Shown: positions 1 through 8,674 of the stretch, piece after piece
How positions within the stretch are numbered: the first letter of the stretch is position 1
Layout: each line of letters begins with the position of its first letter
NCBI GenBank assembly: GCA_947458275.1
Contig: CANGYR010000010.1
Coordinates: 1-64,000, forward strand
From: Chitinophagaceae bacterium
Lineage (GTDB): Bacteria > Bacteroidota > Bacteroidia > Chitinophagales > Chitinophagaceae
Direction of reading: 5' to 3'
DNA length: 64,000 nucleotides
The notes under the pieces: generated by a model
Databases searched by the model: none
Seen by the model: the letters and a program-made list of their open reading frames with translations, nothing else
What the model was told of the DNA's origin: nothing
Program-made: the position numbers and the translations under genes

Positions 1-74
1 TAAACCTCTTAAACCTCTTAAACCTCTTAAACCTCTTAAACCTCTTAAACCTCTTAAACCTCTTAAAAAGAGGT
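1..74. repeat. Tandem 9-bp repeat array ending in a hairpin
   Basis: Seven perfect copies of the 9-mer AAACCTCTT occupy positions 2-64 and may continue off the left edge. The last copy forms an inverted repeat: ACCTCTT (58-64), loop AAA, AAGAGGT (68-74). The array belongs to a TAAACC-like low-complexity family seen in several other gaps of this window (about 24071, 29990, 40405, 50577). Confidence 0.85.
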
Positions 75-150
75 CGACAAAGATAAAAACTAATTAAATA
101 ATATCACTTGTTAGTTTTGACGAAATCAGCAAAAAACCCTTAAAATTCGT

Positions 151-158
151 TACTTTTG
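151..158 (+). promoter_or_regulatory. Bacteroidota -7 promoter element before uppS
   Basis: TACTTTTG matches the TAnnTTTG -7 consensus used by the primary sigma factor of Bacteroidota and lies 28 nt before the uppS start codon. No well-spaced -33 TTG is seen, so the call rests on the -7 element and its position. It may serve the whole uppS-bamA-ompH block. Confidence 0.5.
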
Positions 159-186
159 CGCCTCTGATAGATATATTAATTGCACT

Positions 187-930
187 ATGAGCCTTAAAGA
201 ACAGATTGACAGTAGCAGACTTCCTTCGCACATCGCCATTATCATGGATGGCAACGGTCGTTGGGCTCAGGAAAAAGGAGAAGACCGCCTGTTTGGTCAT
301 CTGCACGGGGTGGAAAGCGTCCGGGATGTGGTGGAGGGTGCGGCTGAACTAGGAATTAAGAATCTCACGCTATATGCCTTCAGCACGGAAAACTGGGACA
401 GACCGGAAGATGAAGTATCCGGATTAATGGAGCTGCTGATTGACACCATTAAAAAAGAGGTGCCCACGCTGAATAAAAATAATATAAAGTTGCACGTTAT
501 TGGGGCAGTGGATATGCTTCCTTCAGGTGCGCTGGCAGAGCTGAACGAGGCCATGGCTCAGACAGCTTCCAACACCGGATTGAATCTGATAATGGCATTA
601 AGCTACAGCAGCAGATGGGAAATAATCAACGCTGTGAAGCAAATCGCAGGAGATGCAAAAGCAGGTAAAATCGATCCGAATACCATTGATCACCAGGCCT
701 TTCATAGTTATCTGTCAACAGATCGTTTCCCTGATCCGGAACTGATGATTCGGACCAGCGGAGAATACAGGATAAGCAATTTTTTATTGTATCAACTGGC
801 TTACACAGAACTGTATTTTACCTCAACGCTTTGGCCCGATTTCAGAAAAGAAGATTTGTACGATGCTATACTGGATTTTCAAAAAAGAGAAAGAAGATTT
901 GGAAAAACAGGGGAACAGTTGAAGAAATAA
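187..930 (+). CDS. uppS: Isoprenyl transferase (undecaprenyl diphosphate synthase)
   Basis: Cis-prenyltransferase that condenses isopentenyl diphosphate units onto farnesyl diphosphate to make the C55 lipid carrier for peptidoglycan and O-antigen; cytosolic, membrane-associated. The 247-residue length is typical. The N-terminal IIMDGNGRWAQ motif carries the Mg-binding Asp21 and the catalytic Asn/Arg, and the C-terminal RTSGEYRISNF signature is intact. It starts the block uppS-bamA-ompH-ompH-murI, a gene order recurrent in Bacteroidota that links carrier-lipid supply to outer-membrane assembly. A TAnnTTTG element 28 nt upstream supports this start. Confidence 0.95.
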   Translation: MSLKEQIDSSRLPSHIAIIMDGNGRWAQEKGEDRLFGHLHGVESVRDVVEGAAELGIKNLTLYAFSTENWDRPEDEVSGLMELLIDTIKKEVPTLNKNNIKLHVIGAVDMLPSGALAELNEAMAQTASNTGLNLIMALSYSSRWEIINAVKQIAGDAKAGKIDPNTIDHQAFHSYLSTDRFPDPELMIRTSGEYRISNFLLYQLAYTELYFTSTLWPDFRKEDLYDAILDFQKRERRFGKTGEQLKK

Positions 931-947
931 GGAAGGGATTAGAAATG

Positions 948-1033
948 AATAGCCTATGGTTTTAACCATGGGAAATAGGAAATATAAAATAAAGAATAAG
1001 AAATAAGGAAGTGTTCCGTAGGAACTAAATGTA
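948..1033. repeat. Two nested dispersed palindromic repeats between uppS and bamA
   Basis: The gap holds one copy of the CCATGG-type palindrome (948-974, CCTATGG TTTTAA CCATGGG) and one copy of the GTTCCGTAGGAAC-type palindrome (about 1011-1033) followed by AAATGT. Copies of the first recur near 20202, 47158 and 52924, and of the second near 4415, 4465, 12105, 52842 and 52891. These resemble REP-like elements common between genes in Bacteroidota. Confidence 0.7.
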
Positions 1034-1042
1034 TATATATCT

Positions 1043-3769
1043 ATGCGCAGGTTTCGGATTATAATTTCTCTTTTAATTATTGTGTTTTTCAACAGCTATG
1101 TTGCAAAGGCACAGGTGGATACAACTATCACCTCTGTTGATCCTGCTTTGTTGGAAATATTCAACTCAGCTTATCCCAAACCATACAACATAGCATCCAT
1201 TTCTGTCACCGGAACAAAAGCTTTCGACCCCAATCTGATTATTTCCATTTCAGGACTGGCAGTGGGGGATAAGGTGGTTTTGCCCGGCTCTGATGCATTT
1301 GGAAAAGCAATTTCAAAACTCTGGAGACAGAGTCTGGTGGCCAACGTGCAGATATTCATAACGAAACTAGTTGACAATAACATTGATTTGGAAATAGTCA
1401 TAAAGGAAAGACCCCGACTGATCGATTATAAATTAATCGGAATAAAAAAAGGGGAAAGAGATGATTTAGATCCCAAAATCGGTCTTGCTAAAGACAGGGT
1501 ACTTACAGAAAATATGAAGTTGAGTGCTGAAGAAGCAATCCGGAAGTTTTATTACGAAAAAGGATTTCGCAATATCACCATAGAAACCAAAGAAGAAGCT
1601 ATAGATGGACTCAGTAATGGTGTAGGTCTTATATTTAACATTAATAAGGGCAAAAAAGTCAGAATCAATTCAGTCAATTTCTCAGACAATCATGAAGTTG
1701 CCGACGCCCCTCTGAAAAAGCAGATGAAGGGAACAAAGGAAATGTCAAAAATCACTTTATTCCCCGATAGACCATACAGACCTTATGGAGATACTACAAA
1801 AGAGTTGACTTTCAAAGAGTATATCCATGATTTCGGCTTTCTTTCTCCTATAAAAACAATAAAAATATTAGACCCCTATTTCAGGTTCAAATTTTTTGCC
1901 AGTTCTAAGTTTAATGAAACGAAATATGCGGAAGACAAAGAAAAGGTGCTTGAATATTATAATGCACAGGGTTTGAGAGATGCTGTGATTGTGGCGGATA
2001 CTCAAATGGTTAATCAAAAAGGCAATCTTGATATTGATATAAAAGTCAGCGAAGGTCGCAGGTACTATTTCGGGAACATAACATGGAAAGGTAATACCAA
2101 ATATCCCGATTCATTGTTGAGTATTTTTCTTGGTATCAATAAAGGAGATATCTATAATCTGGAGTTGTTGAATAAAAGACTGGGGAAACAGATGAGTATG
2201 GAAGGCGGAGATATCAGCAGCTTATATCAGGATGATGGGTATTTGTTTTTCAGAATTGATCCTATTGAAACGGCCGTTTATAATGATACCATAGATTATG
2301 AAATAAGAATTGCTGAAGGGCCGCAGGCAACTTACGGGAAGATTACGGTTTCGGGAAATGATAAAACCAAAGACTATGTGGTTCTTCGTGAGATGCGTAC
2401 CATACCGGGACAACGATTTAGCCGGTCAGACATCATTCGTACGCAAAGAGAATTGTCGCAACTGGGTTTTTTCAATCCGGAAAAAATCAATCCTAATGTA
2501 ATGCCCAATTCAGATAATGGAACGGTTGACATCAACTGGGAAGTAGAAGAAAAATCTTCCGATCAGCTGGAACTCTCTGCAGGTTTTGGCGGTGGAATAG
2601 GACTAACGGGAACGCTTGGGGTAACTTTCAATAATTTCTCTTTGAAAAATATTACCAGTAAATCCACCTGGGATCCTCTGCCCTCCGGTGACGGACAGCG
2701 ACTGAGCTTGAGAGTACAATCCAATGGAAAGGCCTTCAGGTCTTATAATTTTTCTTTCACTGAACCCTGGCTAGGGGGCAAGAAAAGAAATTCTTTTTCT
2801 GTTAATTATTACAACACCAAATTTGCCAATACTTTCAGTCCGTTTGGCGGATTTTGCAGGACCTGTGCCGATACTTCTTATTTAAAGACAGTTGGGGTAG
2901 GCGTTTCTCTTGGGAAACAACTCAAATGGCCGGATGACTTCTTTAATCTGCTTTTTTCCGTAAACTTCCAGCAGTATAAGCTAAGGAACTATGGTCAGCT
3001 TTTTGCCGGTCTTTCAAATGGCACCTCTACGAACATCAGTGCAAAGGTTTCTGTTATCAGAAATTCTGCCGGTCCCAATCCAATTTTCCCTACGAGCGGT
3101 TCAAATTTTTTATTCAGTGGACAGTTTACGTTGCCGTATTCACTTATGGGACTGAACAGAAACAGTGCCAATAAGTATGAACTGCCCGAGTTTCACAAAT
3201 GGAGATTCAATGCCGACTGGTACACGCCAATAGGAAGAGCAAGGGGTGCGGAAAAAAATAGGCAGTTTATTTTAAGAACAGCTGCTAAATTTGGTTTCAT
3301 TGGCAGATACAATCCAGGACTGGAAATTTCTCCCTTTGAAAGATTTCAGGTGGGTGATGCGGGCTTAAGCAATACACAGGCCTTACTTGGATTTGATATT
3401 ATTGCGCACAGAGGATTCCCTGTTTACAGCAACTCCAATCCTAAAGTAAATCCGGAGGGAGTAAGTCCTTCACAATACTTCACCATATTCAATAAATATA
3501 TAGTTGAGTTGAGGTATCCATTTAGCACCAGCGCAGGAAGTACCATTTACGGACTTGCATTTTTTGAGGCGGCAAACGGCTGGTATTCATTTAAAGACTA
3601 TAACCCTTTTAAGCTGCGCCGCTCCGCAGGAGTTGGTATGCGCTTTTTCCTGCCAATGTTCGGTTTGTTAGGATTTGACTATGGAATAGGTTTGGATAGA
3701 TATGATCAGTTTTCCGGTATAAAAGGCGCTGCCAAGTTTACCTTTATGCTTGGCCAGGAGCCGGAATAA
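1043..3769 (+). CDS. bamA: BamA outer-membrane protein assembly factor
   Basis: Central subunit of the BAM machine that folds beta-barrel proteins into the outer membrane. The 908-residue product has a signal peptide ending near VAKAQ (residues 1-24), a periplasmic series of POTRA repeats over roughly residues 50-500 (alternating KGxxY, GxR and EGPQATYGKITVSGN-type blocks), and a C-terminal Omp85 barrel from about 530 to the end. The barrel holds GGGIGLTGTLG and FTEPWLGG and ends in a run of beta strands. It lies downstream of uppS and directly upstream of two OmpH/Skp chaperone genes; its stop codon overlaps the first possible ATG of the next frame. The size is at the upper end for Bacteroidota BamA. 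Confidence 0.95.
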   Translation: MRRFRIIISLLIIVFFNSYVAKAQVDTTITSVDPALLEIFNSAYPKPYNIASISVTGTKAFDPNLIISISGLAVGDKVVLPGSDAFGKAISKLWRQSLVANVQIFITKLVDNNIDLEIVIKERPRLIDYKLIGIKKGERDDLDPKIGLAKDRVLTENMKLSAEEAIRKFYYEKGFRNITIETKEEAIDGLSNGVGLIFNINKGKKVRINSVNFSDNHEVADAPLKKQMKGTKEMSKITLFPDRPYRPYGDTTKELTFKEYIHDFGFLSPIKTIKILDPYFRFKFFASSKFNETKYAEDKEKVLEYYNAQGLRDAVIVADTQMVNQKGNLDIDIKVSEGRRYYFGNITWKGNTKYPDSLLSIFLGINKGDIYNLELLNKRLGKQMSMEGGDISSLYQDDGYLFFRIDPIETAVYNDTIDYEIRIAEGPQATYGKITVSGNDKTKDYVVLREMRTIPGQRFSRSDIIRTQRELSQLGFFNPEKINPNVMPNSDNGTVDINWEVEEKSSDQLELSAGFGGGIGLTGTLGVTFNNFSLKNITSKSTWDPLPSGDGQRLSLRVQSNGKAFRSYNFSFTEPWLGGKKRNSFSVNYYNTKFANTFSPFGGFCRTCADTSYLKTVGVGVSLGKQLKWPDDFFNLLFSVNFQQYKLRNYGQLFAGLSNGTSTNISAKVSVIRNSAGPNPIFPTSGSNFLFSGQFTLPYSLMGLNRNSANKYELPEFHKWRFNADWYTPIGRARGAEKNRQFILRTAAKFGFIGRYNPGLEISPFERFQVGDAGLSNTQALLGFDIIAHRGFPVYSNSNPKVNPEGVSPSQYFTIFNKYIVELRYPFSTSAGSTIYGLAFFEAANGWYSFKDYNPFKLRRSAGVGMRFFLPMFGLLGFDYGIGLDRYDQFSGIKGAAKFTFMLGQEPE

Positions 3770-3810
3770 TGTTTCACAAAAGATCTCTCAAAGATAAACA
3801 TAAGTTATAT

Positions 3811-4323
3811 ATGAGAAAGATTATATCAATTATTTTATTATTAACACTGTCGTATAGTGTCTCCAATGCCCAGCGCTACGCAATCATCGACTCCAAATAT
3901 ATTTTGAGTAAAATACCTGATTATAAGGATGCGCAAAAAAAGCTTGACCAATTTAGCGAAATGTGGCAACAGGAAATTGATCAGAAACAGTCGGTTATAG
4001 ACAAAATGCGTAAAGATTTTGAAGCAGAGCAGGTAATGTTACCCGACAATCTGAAGCAAAAAAGAGAAGATGAAATTTTCAACAAAGAGAAAGATTTGCG
4101 AGACTTGCAAAGAAAACGTTTCGGTTTTGAAGGAGATCTTTTTAAAAAAAGAGGGGAGCTAATAAAACCTATTCAGGATAAAGTATACAATGCCATCCAA
4201 AAACTGGCAGTAGAGAAACAATATGATTTCATTCTGGATAAAAGTGAAGGAATTACCGTTATATTTGCAGACCCAAAACTCGATAAAAGCGAGGAGATAC
4301 TGAAAAGTATGGGGATTAAGTAG
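3811..4323 (+). CDS. OmpH/Skp family periplasmic chaperone (first copy)
   Basis: Predicted 170-residue Skp-like chaperone that holds unfolded outer-membrane proteins in the periplasm for delivery to BamA. The start at 3811 is preferred over an in-frame ATG at 3769 because it puts the signal peptide (MRKIISIILLLTLS to SNAQ) at the N-terminus. The mature part is mostly charged alpha-helix (about residues 45-125), fitting the tentacle-like coiled-coil arms of Skp trimers, and ends with a short beta segment around YDFILDKSEGITVIFAD. It is paired with a second copy immediately downstream, the usual Bacteroidota arrangement. Confidence 0.88.
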   Translation: MRKIISIILLLTLSYSVSNAQRYAIIDSKYILSKIPDYKDAQKKLDQFSEMWQQEIDQKQSVIDKMRKDFEAEQVMLPDNLKQKREDEIFNKEKDLRDLQRKRFGFEGDLFKKRGELIKPIQDKVYNAIQKLAVEKQYDFILDKSEGITVIFADPKLDKSEEILKSMGIK

Positions 4324-4340
4324 AAAGTAGAAAGTAAAAA

Positions 4341-4384
4341 GTTAAAAGTTAAAAGTTAAAAGTTAAAAGTTAAAAGTTAAAAGT
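4341..4384. repeat. Tandem 7-bp repeat (TTAAAAG)
   Basis: Six near-perfect copies of TTAAAAG lie between the two ompH genes. With flanking AAGTAGAAAGT they form a purine-biased tract. Such short arrays are prone to slipped-strand length change; here the effect would be limited to spacing inside the operon. Confidence 0.8.
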
Positions 4385-4414
4385 ATAAAGTAAGCGAAGC
4401 AATAACAAAAGATT

Positions 4415-4489
4415 CGTTCCGTAGGAACGAAATGTCTCAAGTAAAACAACAACAACAAATGACTCGTTCCGTAGGAATGAAATGTCTCT
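4415..4489. repeat. Two direct copies of the GTTCCGTAGGAAC palindromic repeat
   Basis: Copies at 4415-4438 and 4465-4489 share CGTTCCGTAGGAA followed by GAAATGTCTC, in the same orientation about 50 bp apart. The second ends inside the extended N-terminal frame of the following ompH copy, which helps reject the ATG at 4482 as its start. This is the densest pair of this family in the window. Confidence 0.8.
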
Positions 4490-4508
4490 AACAAAAAAAA
4501 GTAAAAAA

Positions 4509-5045
4509 ATGAGAAAACTATTTTTTCTGGCAGTAATGATGTTGAGTGCTTTTGTGGGTTCTGCACAAACTAAAATCGGCTATATCAATAGCGACGAGGT
4601 GATTGGTGCTATGCCTGAGTTCAATACAGCAAAAAAAGAATTTCAGGAATTTCAGGAATCTTTGGAAAAACAAGGTCAGGAACTGGAAAATGAAGCACAG
4701 ATAAAAAGTGAGCAGTTTATCAAGGATTCTGCGACGTATTCTCCAACAATGAAAGAAATCAAGCGTGAAGAATTACTTAAACTGATTCAGCGTGTACAAA
4801 ACTATAACAACGAAGCGCAAGAAAAATTAATGCAGCTGAAACAACAGAAAATTGGACCCATTCAGCAAAAAGCATTACAAACCATTCAAGCGGTTGCTGC
4901 TGAAAACAAATACACATATGTAATAGAGCAAAGCACATTACTGGTATATCCTCAGGCAGACAATCTGCTTCCTGCTGTTAAGAAGAAACTGGGAATCAAA
5001 GATGCACCTGCAGCGGCTCCTGCAGCTCCGTCAAAAAGACCTTAA
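4509..5045 (+). CDS. OmpH/Skp family periplasmic chaperone (second copy)
   Basis: 178-residue paralogue of the preceding gene. The start at 4509 (MRKLFFLAVMMLSAFVGSAQ) gives a clean signal peptide, whereas the in-frame ATG at 4482 would add nine residues partly encoded by a dispersed repeat. The mature protein has TKIGYINSDEVIGAMPEF, a classic OmpH opening, then a long Glu/Lys/Gln-rich helix (about 40-125), a C-terminal beta segment and an Ala/Pro tail. Its role is inferred to be periplasmic holding of outer-membrane protein precursors. A hairpin terminator follows at 5066, closing the bamA block. Confidence 0.88.
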   Translation: MRKLFFLAVMMLSAFVGSAQTKIGYINSDEVIGAMPEFNTAKKEFQEFQESLEKQGQELENEAQIKSEQFIKDSATYSPTMKEIKREELLKLIQRVQNYNNEAQEKLMQLKQQKIGPIQQKALQTIQAVAAENKYTYVIEQSTLLVYPQADNLLPAVKKKLGIKDAPAAAPAAPSKRP

Positions 5046-5065
5046 TTATTTAAAATATATTTTTC

Positions 5066-5104
5066 AAAGCCATCTCATTATTCGGGATGGCTTTGTTATT
5101 TTTG
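5066..5104 (+). terminator. Intrinsic terminator after ompH, overlapping a possible murI promoter
   Basis: Stem AAAGCCATC (5066-5074) pairs perfectly with GATGGCTTT (5086-5094), followed by a T-rich stretch. The tail also contains TATTTTTG at 5097-5104, a TAnnTTTG match 36 nt before murI, so the operon end and the murI promoter may share this segment. Confidence 0.75.
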
Positions 5105-5140
5105 AGCTATCTGATAATAGTGTAGCAATAAAACATACAC

Positions 5141-5962
5141 ATGAAGCCTGGTCCTATAGGAGTTTTTGACAGCGGTTACGGTGGTCTTACTGTTTTGAAA
5201 GAGATGGCAGCAGTGTTGCCGCAATTTGATTATTTATATCTTGGAGACAATGCGCGCGCTCCCTACGGAACCAAGACCTATGATACCGTTTACGAATACA
5301 CGCTGCAATGTGTTAAATGGTTTTTTAATCAGGGTTGTTCACTTGTCATACTTGCCTGTAACACAGCCTCTGCAAAAGCACTCAGAACGATTCAGCAGAA
5401 TGATCTTCCATTGATTGATAAAAATAAAAGAGTATTGGGTGTAATCAGGCCTACTTCTGAAATCATTGGCCATTACAGTCGCACCAAACATGTAGGTGTA
5501 TTAGGAACCACCGGCACAGTTCAATCCGGCTCTTATGTTATAGAAATCTCCAAATTTTTTCCTGATGTGAAGGTAACTCAGCAGGCCTGTCCGGAATGGG
5601 TTTCTTTGGTGGAGGAAAATAAATACAACACTCCGGAAGCGGATGTTTATGTAAAAAAACATATTGACAATATCCTTTCAGAAGATAGCTCCATAGATAC
5701 TTTATTGCTTGCCTGCACCCATTATCCCTTGCTGATGGATAAGATCAGGCAGTACACCCCTGAATCAACCAATATCATTTCACAGGGAAAAATTGTTGCA
5801 GAGAGTCTCAAAGAATACCTGGAGCGCCATCCTTTAATGGATGATGCCTGTAGTAAGACCGGCCAAAAGAATTTTTTTACTACAGGAAATACAAAGGATT
5901 TTAACAGTCACGCTACCATATTTTTCGGATCTGAAATCAGGTCGGAAAAACTGGTTTTATAG
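5141..5962 (+). CDS. murI: Glutamate racemase
   Basis: Interconverts L- and D-glutamate to supply D-Glu for peptidoglycan; cytosolic and cofactor-independent. The 273-residue protein has the N-terminal GVFDSGYGGLTVL motif, first catalytic cysteine Cys73 in ACNTASA and second Cys192 in ACTHYPLL, the two-cysteine acid/base pair of the Asp/Glu racemase family. It follows the bamA-ompH block in the same direction but behind a terminator, with its own possible -7 element at 5097. No anomaly seen. Confidence 0.95.
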   Translation: MKPGPIGVFDSGYGGLTVLKEMAAVLPQFDYLYLGDNARAPYGTKTYDTVYEYTLQCVKWFFNQGCSLVILACNTASAKALRTIQQNDLPLIDKNKRVLGVIRPTSEIIGHYSRTKHVGVLGTTGTVQSGSYVIEISKFFPDVKVTQQACPEWVSLVEENKYNTPEADVYVKKHIDNILSEDSSIDTLLLACTHYPLLMDKIRQYTPESTNIISQGKIVAESLKEYLERHPLMDDACSKTGQKNFFTTGNTKDFNSHATIFFGSEIRSEKLVL

Positions 5963-6045
5963 CAGACGTTGGGGTTAATTGCTGTTTGTCGGCATCAAAT
6001 CGTCTATTTTCTCTGAAATCCTTTCATATTTTGGGTAGAATGACT

Positions 6046-6053
6046 TACCTTTG
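6046..6053 (+). promoter_or_regulatory. -7 promoter element before rpmH
   Basis: TACCTTTG matches the Bacteroidota -7 consensus, 82 nt ahead of the L34 start codon. The leader in between includes a GC-rich GGTGCCCGGCCGG patch (about 6078) that could fold; a long leader is plausible for a ribosomal protein gene. Confidence 0.5.
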
Positions 6054-6135
6054 CCCTCCTTTCACAAGAAGCCGGGATGGTGCCCGGCCGGAAGAAAAAA
6101 AGAAACATCATTTGTAAAAGGAAAAATTTAATAAA

Positions 6136-6303
6136 ATGCCAGGCAAAAAAAGAACCTACCAACCCCACACTCGTCGCAGAAAATCTGTTCATGGATTTCG
6201 TGCACGTATGCAAGATGCCAACGGACGTAAAGTATTGGCAAGCCGCAGGGCCAAAGGACGTCATAAACTGACTGTTTCCGACGAACACGGTTCTAAAAAA
6301 TAG
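6136..6303 (+). CDS. rpmH: 50S ribosomal protein L34
   Basis: A 55-residue, strongly basic protein of the large ribosomal subunit. It begins [16 protein letters not shown], continues with SVHGFRARM, and ends with [19 protein letters not shown], matching the L34 pattern (KRTYQP, HGFR, RRAKGR.KL) residue by residue. It is followed by rnpA and yidD, the almost universal rpmH-rnpA-yidD order. A hairpin terminator at 6345 separates it from rnpA. Confidence 0.96.
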   Translation: MPGKKRTYQPHTRRRKSVHGFRARMQDANGRKVLASRRAKGRHKLTVSDEHGSKK

Positions 6304-6344
6304 ATTCATTCTCCTCCTGATTAAAGAGAGAGAACACAAATTAC

Positions 6345-6374
6345 ATAGCCTTTGCCCTGCAGAGGCTATTTTTG
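6345..6374 (+). terminator. Hairpin terminator between rpmH and rnpA
   Basis: ATAGCCT (6345-6351) pairs with AGGCTAT (6363-6369) across an 11-nt loop and runs into TTTTTG. It could attenuate transcription from the highly expressed rpmH into rnpA. Confidence 0.65.
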
Positions 6375-6383
6375 TATCTGTAA

Positions 6384-6800
6384 TTGTTCATCATCACAAT
6401 TGAATTGAAAACAACGACACGATATTTTTTCAGAAAAGAGGATAAGCTTAAAAGCCGCAAGGTTATTGAAATGCTGTTTTCAAAAGGAAATCATTTTACC
6501 GTATTCCCTTTAAAAGTATTTTGGTTGCCAACGAATGAGCAAGCAGTGTTGCAGGCAGGTATTTCTGTAAGTAGCAGAAATTTTAAAAAGGCGGTAGACA
6601 GAAATCGAATCAAGCGACTGATTAGAGAAGCATACCGGTTGCAAAAAAATCAACTGCAGGAACAACTTGTCAAAGAAGAAAAACAGCTCTCTTTATTTAT
6701 TATTTTTATCGGGAAAGACCTTCCCGAATATTCAGCAGTTTTTGACAATACAGGCGCCATCATTAAAAAATTGGGACGCATCATTCATGGAAATCATTAA
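6384..6800 (+). CDS. rnpA: Ribonuclease P protein component
   Basis: Protein subunit of RNase P, which binds the catalytic RNA and the 5' leader of pre-tRNA. 138 residues from the TTG at 6384; a second TTG at 6405 would give a 131-residue protein starting MKTTTRYFF, closer to the usual RnpA N-terminus, so the start is uncertain. No ATG is available. The hallmark RNR segment is present as [19 protein letters not shown], preceded by the [14 protein letters not shown] element. The 3' end overlaps yidD by 14 nt, suggesting translational coupling. Confidence 0.92.
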   Translation: MFIITIELKTTTRYFFRKEDKLKSRKVIEMLFSKGNHFTVFPLKVFWLPTNEQAVLQAGISVSSRNFKKAVDRNRIKRLIREAYRLQKNQLQEQLVKEEKQLSLFIIFIGKDLPEYSAVFDNTGAIIKKLGRIIHGNH

Positions 6801-7017
6801 AAAAATATTTAGTCTGCCGTTTATTCTCCTGATAAAAATATATCAGTGGCTCATCTCACCTTTGCTCGGACCCAAGTGCCGCTTCACGCCCACCTGTTCA
6901 CAATATGGAATAGAAGCGTTTAAAAAATACGGACCAATTAAGGGATTGTGGTTAACCATTAAAAGGGTGGGGAGATGTCATCCCTGGGGTGGACATGGAT
7001 ATGATCCATTGCCTTGA
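6787..7017 (+). CDS. yidD: Membrane protein insertion efficiency factor YidD
   Basis: Small membrane-associated protein thought to help YidC-dependent insertion of membrane proteins. The ATG at 6787 gives 76 residues and overlaps rnpA by 14 nt; an upstream in-frame ATG at 6667 lies deep inside rnpA and is rejected. The family signature is complete: hydrophobic amphipathic N-terminus, then [22 protein letters not shown] with the conserved cysteines, then [18 protein letters not shown]. Confidence 0.94.
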   Translation: MEIIKKIFSLPFILLIKIYQWLISPLLGPKCRFTPTCSQYGIEAFKKYGPIKGLWLTIKRVGRCHPWGGHGYDPLP

Positions 7018-7126
7018 GGAAGAATAATTTTAGACCTGTTTTTTTATTTCTTCTTTTTCATCAAGCCTTCCGGTGATATCTGCATTGTCAGTTTCCTAAG
7101 CCCATATTGGATATGCGTATTGAATA

Positions 7127-8005
7127 CTATTTAGCAGTAGGACACCTATAGGAACCGAAGTTGAATGATATGCCGATTTCAGCAATTACATACTGGTCTT
7201 TTTGCTTGCTCCAGCCTCTTTGTCTTCCGGCTACACTGCTCAATGGATTTGCGGGGTCTATTTCTATGGATCTGTCTTGCATATAAAAAGCAGTGGAAGG
7301 TCCTGCAGGTCCGTCAGGAAACATATCCGGATTGTTTGCATCTGCAGTGAATTTATTTGGTGCATAGGTAGTGCTTACATCATCCAGATAGTCTGTTGTT
7401 GTAAACCTGTGACATATTTCAAAGGAGAGATTAATTTTTGAATTCACGTTGTATTTTACACCTACACCAAAAGGAACGCAAAATGCCATGCTTCCATATT
7501 CTTTTCTACCAAGGTAACCGCCGGCTTGTCCCTCCGTACCTAAAGGTCGTAGGTAGATTTTTTCTCCTTGATAGTAGTCATAGGGATCGTAGCTAAACAT
7601 ACCTACCCCTAATGTAACATAGGGTGTAAATAAATACTTGGGATCGTTCGGTACAAACTTGAAAAAATTAAAATCTCCCTGCAGTGCGAATTCAAAAATA
7701 TTGGAATTAAAACTGAGGTTACGTTTTTTCTGATATTCATTTTTGCTGTAAGTATCGCTGTAAGAAAGCTGGGCAAATCTGCCCGCAACTCTCAAACCAA
7801 CATAGTTACCGAATTGTTTCCGGAAGAAAACGCCAATGGCGGGCTTGGGTCGCTGAAGTCCAGTTCTTGTATTCAGGTCGCCGAAATAATGAGCGCCTCC
7901 TATAGTAATACCAAATTCACCCTGATGAACGTAGCCGTTTTCCTGTGCTTTTGGTTTCTGAACCATCAGGAGAGTAAAAAACAGAATTGATAAAGTACGA
8001 TTCAC
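7127..8005 (-). CDS. Outer-membrane beta-barrel protein, DUF6089-like
   Basis: 292-residue exported protein with a signal peptide (MNRTLSILFFTLLMVQKPKAQ) and a mature region built from alternating amphipathic strands, starting GEFGITIGGAHYFGDLN, a typical opening of the DUF6089 family of Bacteroidota outer-membrane proteins. Glycine/aromatic-rich strands continue to the C-terminus (VIAEIGISFNFGSYRCP). In many Bacteroidota a DUF6089 gene sits just upstream of uppS-bamA; here it is 7 kb away and inverted, next to gldH. A role in envelope assembly or T9SS function is inference only. Confidence 0.75.
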   Translation of the reverse strand: MNRTLSILFFTLLMVQKPKAQENGYVHQGEFGITIGGAHYFGDLNTRTGLQRPKPAIGVFFRKQFGNYVGLRVAGRFAQLSYSDTYSKNEYQKKRNLSFNSNIFEFALQGDFNFFKFVPNDPKYLFTPYVTLGVGMFSYDPYDYYQGEKIYLRPLGTEGQAGGYLGRKEYGSMAFCVPFGVGVKYNVNSKINLSFEICHRFTTTDYLDDVSTTYAPNKFTADANNPDMFPDGPAGPSTAFYMQDRSIEIDPANPLSSVAGRQRGWSKQKDQYVIAEIGISFNFGSYRCPTAK

Positions 8006-8138
8006 TTTTAAATGATTTAAATGTAACGAGTTACAACGTAAAGATATACCACAAGTAATAAATCAAAATAAATCTTCGTAAAATTATTAATTCAAAGGAG
8101 AAATACAGGCAAGGGTATGTTAAAAAGTAAAAATATGA

Positions 8139-8630
8139 TTAACGGGATACTCTTTCCATTCTGAGTCCGATGCTCATTACGTGTAAGAGCGGGTCATCAC
8201 GCATGATGTTTACCAGACAATATTCATATTTGCCGGGTCTTTTAAATCTTCTCGGTATGCCATTGATTAATTTTCGTGCTTCCCAGATATCATTCATCCC
8301 GGTACCTTCCCATCCGTTTGCATCATCACCCAGGGTCAATTGCAGTCGCTGAAAGGAGAAGGTGTCTGTTGGAGGTTTTAGCCCTACATTTAACCAGATA
8401 TTATTGTACTTGTATTGATCGGTATGTCTGACAATGATATACAGATTGTAGTAAGCATTGGTATCAGCAATTACAAAACTTCCTTGAACAGTGTCTTTGC
8501 TATGAAACTCGTGTTTATGAAAGACTGTATTTTTTTCATAAACATCTATTTGTTTACATGAAAAAATAAAAAACAACGAAGAGAGAAAAACAACAAGTGC
8601 AGTATTTTTATTAAGGAAGGATGTCCACAT
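8139..8630 (-). CDS. gldH: Gliding motility lipoprotein GldH
   Basis: 163-residue lipoprotein needed for gliding in Flavobacterium-type bacteria and conserved in many non-gliding Bacteroidota. The N-terminal hydrophobic stretch ends in a lipobox (FFIFSC, Cys25) for inner- or outer-leaflet anchoring. The mature part contains GSFVIADTNAYYNLYIIVRHTDQYKYNNIW, split here as family-typical Y/N-rich strands, and a C-terminal PGKYEYCLVNIMRDDPL block. It lies between yicC and the DUF6089-like gene on the same strand. Confidence 0.85.
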   Translation of the reverse strand: MWTSFLNKNTALVVFLSSLFFIFSCKQIDVYEKNTVFHKHEFHSKDTVQGSFVIADTNAYYNLYIIVRHTDQYKYNNIWLNVGLKPPTDTFSFQRLQLTLGDDANGWEGTGMNDIWEARKLINGIPRRFKRPGKYEYCLVNIMRDDPLLHVMSIGLRMERVSR

Positions 8631-8674
8631 ACTGTAAAATTATAGCATATTGGTGTGAATGACCATAAAAAAAA

